Positions 1 through 5,508 of a stretch of 5,762 bases of DNA are shown here, piece by piece. How positions within the stretch are numbered: position 1 is the first letter of the stretch; each line of letters begins with the position of its first letter. The notes below the pieces were generated by a model. The model ran no database searches, was not told the origin of the DNA, and was given only the letters and a program-made list of their open reading frames with translations. Position numbers and translations under genes: made by a program. The DNA lies in contig JAUXIU010000078.1 of assembly GCA_030620895.1 (NCBI GenBank), positions 1 to 5,762 on the forward strand. Direction: 5' to 3'. The DNA comes from Deltaproteobacteria bacterium (GTDB lineage: Bacteria > Desulfobacterota > GWC2-55-46 > S146-70 > JAUXIU01).

Positions 1-1335
1 ATCGCCGGTAATCCTGTGTAGTATCCTCCCTTTTATGTTTATCTTCTCAGGGGTATTATATAAAGCCTCTGGAGGGGTGTGCTCGAGATTGTTGAGGCTT
101 CCACCGTAAAACCCTGGGCTCTTCCATGCCTGTCTCCAGCCCTTACCATCTCCTGTTTCATATATCCTTAAGCGATCACTGCTATCAAGAGATATCAGAT
201 CCTCCGAACCATCATTGTTGAGATCAAGCATTTCAAAACCATGGAACCCCACAGCTCTCGGGGTATTGAGTGAACCATATTCTTCAATGACCCCACCTTC
301 CCATTTTAGCAACCTTACACCACCATAAAAACCGTCTACTGCCCTGAATCTCTGCCCTATCAGAATATTCTCACCTCCAGGTCTCTTGAGCAATCGCATA
401 AACCACGGGAGGCCTTTTACAATGACCTCGTAATCCCCATCAACGAACTCGATTACCGAAGAAGAAGGCCTGTCACCATACATCCTGCTGATATATATCT
501 CTGTTCGGCTATCGCCATTTATGTCACCGACTGCAATACCGTAGTTTTTAAATAGTGTTGTGCCCTTAATCTCCTTTTTCAACAACAGTCTTTCATCTTC
601 CAAGACATATATAAAGAGGTCATCCTCATCCATGACAATCACTTCATTCTTATTATCATTATCGAGATCTGCTACCTCTATCGCCTTGAACGCCTTTTGA
701 AACCTCTCGCTCTTCCAGGGGCCTCTCTTTTCTTCTCTTTCTCTCCTTATTATTATATCTTCCTCTATTCTGCCTTCCTTGTGTTCAATAGAAGCTGCCT
801 CTGTTAGGTCCCTTTCAAATCTTCCTGTATATGTCTTCGTCACCACGGCATCCACGGCTTTACCGTTAAGCACTATATCCCTTGTGCTGAGGGCGAGTTT
901 GTCTATTATATCCATCAATGAACCCAGCCCCTTACCTTTATACATAAGACTAGAGAAACTCACCTTTGAGGCCTCAAACACTTTTACGTCGAGGCTCAGG
1001 TTCTCCCCTATAAGAGAGAGACTGGCATCAATAATGTGATTTGTTCCAATCTTCCTTGCCAGAGACGACATGGTCCTTTCTGTAGTTGCAGATACCTCTA
1101 ATGCACCAACAGCATCTCTGATCTTTGCCTCCTCTATTATATGGATTTTACCATCTGATCCTATCCTGGATGAGAGCATATCCATATATGCACCCTTCAG
1201 GTATTCCAGGCCTTCCGGCGTATTGAGTTTTAATGGAAGGATAGCAACAGAGACTTTGCTAATAGACACCGCATGTGCCGGTAACAGGAGTATTGAGATG
1301 ATAATTATAAGTTTTTTTATTTTTGCATTCTGCAT
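1..1335 (-). CDS. Secreted FG-GAP/VCBS-repeat protein with FlgO/TolB-like N-terminal domain (partial, 3' end off window)
   Basis: An open frame of 445 codons runs without a stop to the left edge, so the C-terminus is missing. Residues 1-22 form a signal peptide: basic MQNAKIKK, then a run of Ile/Leu, then an AHA cleavage site before V23, so the product is exported. Residues about 27-160 (SVAILPLKL..., then IIEEAKIRDAV and IIDASLSL) resemble the FlgO/TolB-N/CsgG-like fold in which lipoproteins assemble a short alpha/beta domain; this is a pattern match only. From about residue 205 there are FG-GAP/VCBS-type units with Asp-rich calcium-loop motifs at D223-E231 (DLDNDNKNE), D271-E279 (DINGDSRTE) and D371-D379 (DLNNDGSED), implying part of a beta-propeller. 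The ATG is fixed by an in-frame TGA 30 nt upstream with no ATG, GTG or TTG between them; no clear Shine-Dalgarno is present. It is divergent from the rseC-like gene. The ligand and function are unknown. Confidence 0.85.
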   Translation of the reverse strand, partial: MQNAKIKKLIIIISILLLPAHAVSISKVSVAILPLKLNTPEGLEYLKGAYMDMLSSRIGSDGKIHIIEEAKIRDAVGALEVSATTERTMSSLARKIGTNHIIDASLSLIGENLSLDVKVFEASKVSFSSLMYKGKGLGSLMDIIDKLALSTRDIVLNGKAVDAVVTKTYTGRFERDLTEAASIEHKEGRIEEDIIIRREREEKRGPWKSERFQKAFKAIEVADLDNDNKNEVIVMDEDDLFIYVLEDERLLLKKEIKGTTLFKNYGIAVGDINGDSRTEIYISRMYGDRPSSSVIEFVDGDYEVIVKGLPWFMRLLKRPGGENILIGQRFRAVDGFYGGVRLLKWEGGVIEEYGSLNTPRAVGFHGFEMLDLNNDGSEDLISLDSSDRLRIYETGDGKGWRQAWKSPGFYGGSLNNLEHTPPEALYNTPEKINIKGRILHRITGD

Positions 1336-1381
1336 ATGATAGCCGATGGTAATAACTGAATATCATAACATGTCTTATTTA

Positions 1382-1397
1382 GATTTTGTATAAAATC
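1382..1397. repeat. Imperfect palindrome, possible operator
   Basis: GATTTTGTATAAAATC is a 16-nt inverted repeat with 7 of 8 symmetric pairs matching. It overlaps the candidate -10 element of the minus-strand promoter, a usual position for a repressor site. Symmetry is also expected by chance in AT-rich DNA, so the regulatory role is an inference. Confidence 0.3.
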
Positions 1398-1419
1398 ACA
1401 GCGGATGGTTTTTAGTCAA
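1390..1419 (-). promoter_or_regulatory. Candidate promoter of the FG-GAP protein gene
   Basis: On the minus strand a -35-like TTGACT (1419-1414, 5 of 6 to consensus) is followed after 18 nt by TTTTAT (1395-1390, 4 of 6). Transcription would begin near 1383, giving a leader of about 48 nt. An alternative -10, TATGAT at 1367-1362 (5 of 6), has only a weak -35 (TACAAA, 1390-1385) and would give a leader of about 20 nt. A 16-nt palindrome at 1382-1397 overlaps the first -10, as an operator would. These are sequence matches by eye only. Confidence 0.35.
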
Positions 1420-1420
1420 G

Positions 1421-1440
1421 GGTTTTAAGATCTTTAAACC
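1421..1440. repeat. 20-nt imperfect palindrome, possible transcription-factor site
   Basis: The half-sites GGTTTTAAGA and TCTTTAAACC are inverted copies matching at 9 of 10 positions, centred on AAGATCTT. The element lies between the two divergent promoters, just upstream of the minus-strand -35 and 21 nt before the plus-strand -35 at 1462. A dimeric regulator could act on both operons from there. No known regulator's consensus was recognised. Confidence 0.35.
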
Positions 1441-1461
1441 AAACATCTCGTAAGGATTGAC

Positions 1462-1491
1462 TTGAAAACACACAACCTCCTTTGTTAGTAT
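1462..1491 (+). promoter_or_regulatory. Candidate promoter of the rseC-like/smpB operon
   Basis: TTGAAA (1462-1467, 5 of 6 to the -35 consensus) and TAGTAT (1486-1491, 4 of 6 to the -10 consensus) are 18 nt apart. A TTGACT overlaps just upstream at 1457-1462, but its spacing to the same -10 is too long at 23 nt. The expected start of transcription is about 1497-1498, which coincides with the A of the ATG at 1498. The mRNA would then be leaderless, consistent with the absence of any Shine-Dalgarno upstream. Confidence 0.4.
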
Positions 1492-1497
1492 CAAAAA

Positions 1498-1929
1498 ATG
1501 GTTGAAGAAGAAGGTACAGTGGTCGAAGTGAGGGGCAATTGTGCCTTAATAAAGATATCGAGAAGTCCAGCATGTGAAAAGTGTCGATCCAGGCAGTTCT
1601 GTATCAGCACGGATGAAACAGAAATGCTTATAGAGGCCAAGAACCTGATAGATGCAAAGGAAGGTGATAGGGTTTTAATTACAATCGGGCCAGCGACTGC
1701 CATTAAGGCAGGTTTTATGTTCTATCTATTACCCCTCGCAGGATTCATCATCGGGGTTCTTATCGGCCAGATGTACATCTCACCTTTAACCCCTGGCTAC
1801 AGCCCAGACCTGGTCTCGGCGGCCTCAGGCGCTATCCTTCTAGTGTTAACTTTCATAGGGATTCGTATCTATGGAATATTTATCTATTCAAAGAAGGATT
1901 ATAGACCCAGCATAGAACGGATAATATAA
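1498..1929 (+). CDS. RseC/MucC-family inner-membrane protein
   Basis: The 143-residue product matches the SoxR-reducing/RseC-MucC family. It has an N-terminal MVEEEGTVVEV segment, a cysteine cluster and two membrane helices. Visible cysteines are C15, C26, C29 and C35; CxxC plus a third Cys (ACEKCRSRQFC) is the family hallmark and suggests a redox or metal role on the cytosolic side. Hydrophobic helices lie at about residues 72-91 and 105-130, joined by a short polar loop (SPLTPGYSPD), followed by a basic tail. In E. coli, RseC is a positive modulator of sigma-E, and relatives accompany Rnf electron-transport genes; which role applies here is unknown. The start is fixed because an in-frame TAG ends 9 nt upstream and no other start codon fits. 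There is no Shine-Dalgarno, and the local CCTCC is anti-SD-like. The TAA stop directly abuts the smpB ATG. Confidence 0.85.
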   Translation: MVEEEGTVVEVRGNCALIKISRSPACEKCRSRQFCISTDETEMLIEAKNLIDAKEGDRVLITIGPATAIKAGFMFYLLPLAGFIIGVLIGQMYISPLTPGYSPDLVSAASGAILLVLTFIGIRIYGIFIYSKKDYRPSIERII

Positions 1930-2385
1930 ATGAGTATAAAGATAGTCTGTCAGAACAAGAAGGCCTTTCACGATTACTTCATTGAAGAGAAGTTTGAGGC
2001 TGGAATTGTGCTCGTCGGAACCGAGGTAAAGTCCCTACGGCAGGGAAGGGCAAACTTAAAAGATAGCTATGCCAGGATAATGGGCGGCGAACTCTATCTA
2101 TTAAATACACATATAAGCCCATATCCACAGGCCGATAGGTTCACCCGACCAGATCCGGAAAGGACCAGAAAACTTCTGGTACACAAACAAGAGTTGCGAA
2201 AGCTTTTTGGAAAGACAAAAGAAAAGGGCTATACACTTATCCCTACAAAGATATATTTTAAAAATGGCAAGGCTAAGGTGGAGATCGGGTTTGCAAAGGG
2301 GAAGAAGCTGTACGACAAGCGAGAGGCCATTAAAAAGAAGACCATGGAGCGGGAGATGGCGAAGGCCCTAAAAGTCAGTAAATGA
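1930..2385 (+). CDS. smpB: SsrA-binding protein SmpB (trans-translation)
   Basis: SmpB binds tmRNA (SsrA) and delivers it to ribosomes stalled on mRNAs lacking a stop codon, so the nascent peptide is tagged and the ribosome is released; it acts in the cytosol. The 151 residues are the usual family length and are recognisable throughout: N9[19 protein letters not shown] (30-37), ANLKDSYAR (41-49), HISPY (61-65), the RKLL segment (80-83), GYTLIP (100-105), KAKVEIG (114-120), and the C-terminal KKLYDKRE (125-132) leading into the basic helix that sits in the empty mRNA channel. The ATG follows the upstream TAA with no intervening base, and only a weak GGA precedes it, so translation is probably coupled to the RseC-family gene. 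No ssrA gene is seen in the window. Its TGA lies 5 nt from the stop of the convergent kinase gene. Confidence 0.97.
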   Translation: MSIKIVCQNKKAFHDYFIEEKFEAGIVLVGTEVKSLRQGRANLKDSYARIMGGELYLLNTHISPYPQADRFTRPDPERTRKLLVHKQELRKLFGKTKEKGYTLIPTKIYFKNGKAKVEIGFAKGKKLYDKREAIKKKTMEREMAKALKVSK

Positions 2386-2390
2386 TGAAG

Positions 2391-3449
2391 CTAACCGTAA
2401 ACTGGCAATCTAAAGGAGAATGTTGTCCCCTCACCCTTTTTGCTATCCACGGATATATCTCCACCATGATCCTGGATGATCTTATGAGCTATAGCTAACC
2501 CAAGACCTGCGCCCCTTGTTTTGGACGTGTGGAATGGGTGGAAGATGTTCCTAAGAAACTCCTCATCCATACCACAACCATTGTCCTTTATCCTGATCTC
2601 AACATGGTTGTTCTCAATAGGCAGTGTCTCTATAACTATCTCGCCATTATCTTTGATAGCCTCCACCGAGTTCTGAAGGATATTGAATATAGCCACCTTT
2701 ATATTTTTCTCATCAATCTTTAAGAAAGGCGGCGGTTCCAGCAGGGATGTAACTATCTTGATATCCCTTTCACTGAAGATATCCTTAATCCCCTCTATTA
2801 CCTTAATAATAACATCGTTTATATTGCCTTTTCTAAGTTTCGAGACTATTATCCCCTTATACTCATCTATCCTCCAAATCATCCTTTCAAGCCTCTCCAC
2901 TTCAACTACAATCCTTGAAGCATAACCTTTACAGGTTTCATCTGTCCCCTTGTTGTAAATCCTCCTCGCCAGTGCGCCTATTGTCACAAGAGGGTTTCTC
3001 ACCTCATGGGCAATACCGTTCACCATTTCCCCAAGAGCAGCCATCTTTTCTATCTCCCTCAACTTTCTTTGCATCGCTCTCATTTTTAAAAGCGACTTGA
3101 CCCTCGCAGAGACCTCCCTAGGGCTGAAGGGTTTGATGATATAATCCTCAGCACCGATATCCAGCCCATGTACCTTATCTTCAAGTTCACCCCGAGCTGT
3201 AAGCATTATAACAGGGATATATCTAGTTGTCTCCTTTGTCTTAAGCCTTCTCAAGACCTCATTTCCATTAAGCTTCGGCATCATTATATCAAGAAGAATA
3301 ATATCAGGTACATAGGAATCAACCTTTTTAATTGCCTCTATACCGTCAGAAGCCGTGATGGCCTCAAAATCATCCGCCTTAAGCCTCTCTACAAGGAGAG
3401 TGCGGTTGGCCTCGTCATCATCTACAATCAGTACCCTTGGTTTAGTCAT
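2391..3449 (-). CDS. Cytosolic receiver-histidine kinase (REC-HisKA-HATPase_c)
   Basis: This 352-residue protein has an N-terminal CheY-like receiver domain (about 4-120) with acidic pocket D10-D12, phosphoacceptor D54 in LLDIMMP, T84 and K106 in KPF. A short helical linker leads to HisKA (about 130-200) with H148 in AHEVRNPL. HATPase_c follows (about 245-350) with N-box N256/N260, G1 box DNGCGM (289-294), F-box F303-F306, G2 box GAGLGLA (313-319) and G3 GEGT (339-342). All catalytic positions look intact. There is no transmembrane segment and no PAS, GAF or HAMP domain, so the only visible input is phosphorylation of the receiver; the family normally relays phosphate to a separate regulator, not seen here. 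The ATG is fixed because REC begins at residue 4. It overlaps the upstream TPR gene by 8 nt, and its AGGA touches the ATG directly, so reinitiation after TPR translation is likely. Confidence 0.93.
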   Translation of the reverse strand: MTKPRVLIVDDDEANRTLLVERLKADDFEAITASDGIEAIKKVDSYVPDIILLDIMMPKLNGNEVLRRLKTKETTRYIPVIMLTARGELEDKVHGLDIGAEDYIIKPFSPREVSARVKSLLKMRAMQRKLREIEKMAALGEMVNGIAHEVRNPLVTIGALARRIYNKGTDETCKGYASRIVVEVERLERMIWRIDEYKGIIVSKLRKGNINDVIIKVIEGIKDIFSERDIKIVTSLLEPPPFLKIDEKNIKVAIFNILQNSVEAIKDNGEIVIETLPIENNHVEIRIKDNGCGMDEEFLRNIFHPFHTSKTRGAGLGLAIAHKIIQDHGGDISVDSKKGEGTTFSFRLPVYG

Positions 3450-4437
3450 TCCTGTTTCTTTCTGTTATATCTATAAGGCTCTCCCTTTCCATTTGATAGA
3501 TGTCCACCATACCTTCATCGCCCAATTCTCTGTATGTAGCTATCAGACGATCCAGGTTTTCTACTGCCAGTTCAGGCATACCAGCGTTTAAATGCACCTT
3601 ATATGCCCGCTCCAGGAGGGGGATTGCGTCTTTAAAATTTGATTCAATTATCTCTATATCCGCCAGTGCCTTAAGGTCTGCCCCTATCTTCAAACTATCG
3701 CCCCTTCTTTTATCAATCTCAAGTGCCTTTATAAAATATCCTTTTGCCTCTTGTTGTCTCTTCTCTTCAAAGAAAAGGTCACCAAAATTCCTATATGAGT
3801 TAGCCACTTCCATCTCTAGGCCATTTCCCTGGTTTATCTTTAGTGCTTCCTTGAGTGCACCACTTGCTTCATCATAGCGTCCCTCTTTGCTAAATGCTAT
3901 CCCTATCAGATTCAAGCGACTACCAAGCATACTATGACCCATCTTCCTGTCTATACCAATCGCCATCTCCAGAACCTCTATGGCCTGTTTATTGTTACCT
4001 CTCAAATGATGGAGCTTCCCTATGCTTGCGTATGTCTCAGAAAGCATAATATCGTTCTTATCTGAAGTTGCAATCTCAAGCGCCCTGTTGAATCTATCTT
4101 CTGCGTTCTCATACTGTCCAATCCTGAGAAAGATTCTGCCTATATTTATTAGGTCGATAGCCTCTCCATTCCTATCGTCAATCGAGCTGTGGAGTATAAG
4201 TGCATCCTCCATTATCTTTAGCGCAACTTTGTATCTCCCCTTATTTATGGCATTTTCGGCCATTTGGTGTAAAACGACAGCCTCTTTTTGCGCCTCTGGT
4301 AATTCTACAGTCTTCCTACCTCCGCAACCAATTAATAAGATCATACAGGGCAGAAAATACAGGACGTAGTGTGCCGCCTTCTGATGGTAATATCTATATC
4401 CTTTGTTTCTTACACCTCTCCCGCTGGATTCCGTCAT
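3442..4437 (-). CDS. TPR-repeat lipoprotein
   Basis: The 331-residue product has a long basic n-region, a hydrophobic stretch (AAHYVLYFLPCMILLIG) and a lipobox LIGC with C38 as the likely lipidated cysteine. After G39-G40 it is predicted to be periplasmic. From about residue 50 to the end there are roughly seven tetratricopeptide units spaced at about 40 residues, with typical motifs such as NIGRIFLRIGQYENAEDRFNR and FGDLFFEEKRQQEAKGYF. This spacing resembles the TPR_12/LGN-like class, which serves as a protein- or peptide-binding scaffold. The start is supported by AGAGGA 6 nt upstream, inside the end of the MCE gene. Only 1 nt separates the MCE stop from this ATG, and its own end overlaps the kinase start by 8 nt. 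Position in the operon suggests it may link envelope status to the transporter or kinase. The family is generic and the partner cannot be read from sequence. Confidence 0.85.
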   Translation of the reverse strand: MTESSGRGVRNKGYRYYHQKAAHYVLYFLPCMILLIGCGGRKTVELPEAQKEAVVLHQMAENAINKGRYKVALKIMEDALILHSSIDDRNGEAIDLINIGRIFLRIGQYENAEDRFNRALEIATSDKNDIMLSETYASIGKLHHLRGNNKQAIEVLEMAIGIDRKMGHSMLGSRLNLIGIAFSKEGRYDEASGALKEALKINQGNGLEMEVANSYRNFGDLFFEEKRQQEAKGYFIKALEIDKRRGDSLKIGADLKALADIEIIESNFKDAIPLLERAYKVHLNAGMPELAVENLDRLIATYRELGDEGMVDIYQMERESLIDITERNRND

Positions 4438-4438
4438 A

Positions 4439-5416
4439 TTATTTCCTCTTTATCTTCGACCCATCAAGGGGCAATAGCCTCAAACCTTCCTTCGGGGGTA
4501 GCATTAGCCTAATCGGCCAGGTCCCCTTTAACCCTTTCAAGAGTTCCTTTGTATCTTTTAATACATCGGCGGAATCTTTTATTAATCCCCTTAAATCTGT
4601 CCCTTCCCCTGCGAGTATCTCCGAGAGCATCCTCATGTTTTCAATCGTCTCTTCCGTCTTTTCAGTAATGGCTGGGAGCCTTTTAGATAGGTTCTCGACA
4701 TTCGATACTATGTTCAGGGCCTTGTCAAGCAATCCGTCGACCTTACCAACCATTGGCATTGCATCTTCATTTAACGAACCCAAAAGTATATTTGCCTGGA
4801 CAGCTGTTGATTTTATCTCCTTGATTGTGTCACTCATCTCCTTACTTGTACTTACAAGTTCAGATGATATTTTTCGAACGTTATTGAGAGTTATCTTGAT
4901 ATCGCCTTCAGGGTTATTGACATACTTGATTATTTCTTCGACCTCTTTTAGAACAGGCCTGGCCTTCTCTACCAAACTCTCAAAACCACCTATCCTCTCA
5001 AAAGGTAGCTCCTCCCCCTCTTCGAACTTCAACTTCAATGGATTACCAACTGTAATCTCTAACACTGGCTTCCCGATAAAACCCTCCTTTAAAAGCCTTG
5101 TGACCGAACCCCTCCTTATCCACTTTTGATATTTTTTGTTTATTTTGATAGCCACCCTCACCTTTGCATCTTCATCTAATGAAAGTTCATGAATACGGCC
5201 GACCTTAAAGCCGGAGAGATTGACAGGCATGCCCTTGGTAAAACCCATACCGCTTTCGGTGGTTGCATACAGAATATACTTCTTCGTGAATAGATCCCTC
5301 TCCCTTCCCACAAAGAAGATAACAACCATCAAACCGACAATCATTAAAAGGACAAAGATACCTACCTTCTTCTCAAGGTGTCTAAACCTTGGATCCGTAT
5401 CGCGGGTATCATCCAT
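4439..5416 (-). CDS. MCE/MlaD-family lipid-transport substrate-binding protein
   Basis: MlaD-type proteins sit in the inner membrane facing the periplasm, form hexameric rings with an MlaE/MlaF ABC transporter and carry phospholipids between membranes. From Met5 of the longest frame the product is 325 residues. It has a short cytosolic N-terminus, one anchor helix at about 18-36 (VGIFVLLMIVGLMVVIFFV), then the MCE domain (about 46-126). That domain shows the family pattern GMPVNLSGFKVGRI (62-75) and the second-strand block LLKEGFIGKPVLEITVG (108-124). Residues about 145-300 are predicted helical with heptad-like Leu/Ile/Val, longer than E. coli MlaD (about 180 residues), so it may form a needle-like extension as in longer MCE proteins. 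The C-terminus (TWPIRLMLPPKEGLRLL) is hydrophobic. The start is chosen at 5416 because GGAG lies 6 nt upstream; the ATG at 5428 has no ribosome-binding site. The TPR gene follows after 1 nt. Confidence 0.9.
   Translation of the reverse strand: MDDTRDTDPRFRHLEKKVGIFVLLMIVGLMVVIFFVGRERDLFTKKYILYATTESGMGFTKGMPVNLSGFKVGRIHELSLDEDAKVRVAIKINKKYQKWIRRGSVTRLLKEGFIGKPVLEITVGNPLKLKFEEGEELPFERIGGFESLVEKARPVLKEVEEIIKYVNNPEGDIKITLNNVRKISSELVSTSKEMSDTIKEIKSTAVQANILLGSLNEDAMPMVGKVDGLLDKALNIVSNVENLSKRLPAITEKTEETIENMRMLSEILAGEGTDLRGLIKDSADVLKDTKELLKGLKGTWPIRLMLPPKEGLRLLPLDGSKIKRK
4443..4448 (-). promoter_or_regulatory. Ribosome-binding site of the TPR lipoprotein gene
   Basis: AGAGGA on the minus strand, within the final codons of the MCE gene, lies 6 nt upstream of the ATG at 4437. 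It is a good Shine-Dalgarno at near-ideal spacing, and it supports the long N-terminal region of the lipoprotein signal peptide. Confidence 0.65.
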
Positions 5417-5422
5417 AATGGG

Positions 5423-5426
5423 CTCC
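5423..5426 (-). promoter_or_regulatory. Ribosome-binding site that decides the MCE start
   Basis: GGAG on the minus strand lies 6 nt upstream of the second in-frame ATG (5416-5414). The upstream ATG at 5428-5426 overlaps this element and has no purine-rich site of its own, so initiation is more likely at 5416. Confidence 0.5.
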
Positions 5427-5435
5427 ATTACAATA

Positions 5436-5451
5436 GATAATAAAAATTATC
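5436..5451. repeat. Small AT-rich inverted repeat between the ABC and MCE genes
   Basis: GATAAT and ATTATC form perfect 6-nt arms around a 4-nt AAAA centre (TTTT on the minus-strand message). The stem is AT-rich and weak, and no U-tract follows it. It lies in the gap between the ABC fragment and the MCE gene. It could be a mild mRNA structure or chance, and I do not call it a terminator. Confidence 0.25.
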
Positions 5452-5508
5452 GGAGACACAAACGCATGCAGGATAATCTCAACTTTCATTCTTGATCTCT
5501 TTTTTTCC

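Larger units (their letters stand above)
1336..1497. promoter_or_regulatory. Divergent intergenic region with promoters for both flanking operons
   Basis: This 162-nt AT-rich gap is the only sizeable non-coding stretch in the window. It separates the start codons of the FG-GAP gene (minus) and the RseC-family gene (plus). It holds candidate sigma70-type promoters in each direction, two imperfect palindromes (1382-1397 and 1421-1440) and a direct repeat of AGC(C/G)GATGGT (1341-1350 and 1400-1409). No RNA gene, riboswitch or terminator hairpin was recognised in it. Confidence 0.6.

Noticed and set aside
779..1339. Plus-strand open frames opposite the FG-GAP gene
   Set aside because: They are Ser/Leu-rich with no family signature, and the minus strand encodes a signal peptide and calcium-loop repeats in a single uninterrupted frame.
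1913..1935. A separate promoter or strong ribosome-binding site for smpB
   Set aside because: Only a weak GGA precedes the ATG, and the upstream stop is contiguous, so translational coupling explains expression better.
2415..2430. Possible hairpin near the end of the kinase gene as a terminator
   Set aside because: On the plus strand the stem has an A-C mismatch. On the minus strand it is a 5-bp stem with one G-U pair, inside the coding region and without a proper U-tract.
2529..3591. Several short plus-strand open frames opposite the kinase and the TPR gene end
   Set aside because: None has a Shine-Dalgarno or domain, and all lie antisense to a kinase with intact catalytic motifs.
4200..5129. 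A 309-codon plus-strand open frame across the TPR and MCE genes
   Set aside because: Its translation is low-complexity Ser/Phe/Leu/Pro with no recognisable domain, and it lies opposite two genes with clear family motifs. It is a shadow frame.
5437..5442. TATTAT as an internal -10 for the MCE gene on the minus strand
   Set aside because: There is no -35 match at 16-18 nt upstream, and the region is AT-rich, so the match is not convincing.
5414..5491. A 26-codon minus-strand frame (MKVEIILHAF..., ending in TGA at the MCE start)
   Set aside because: It is hydrophobic and overlaps the MCE ATG at 5416, so a leader peptide is conceivable. However, it has only a weak AGAGA upstream and no recognisable family, so it is not called.
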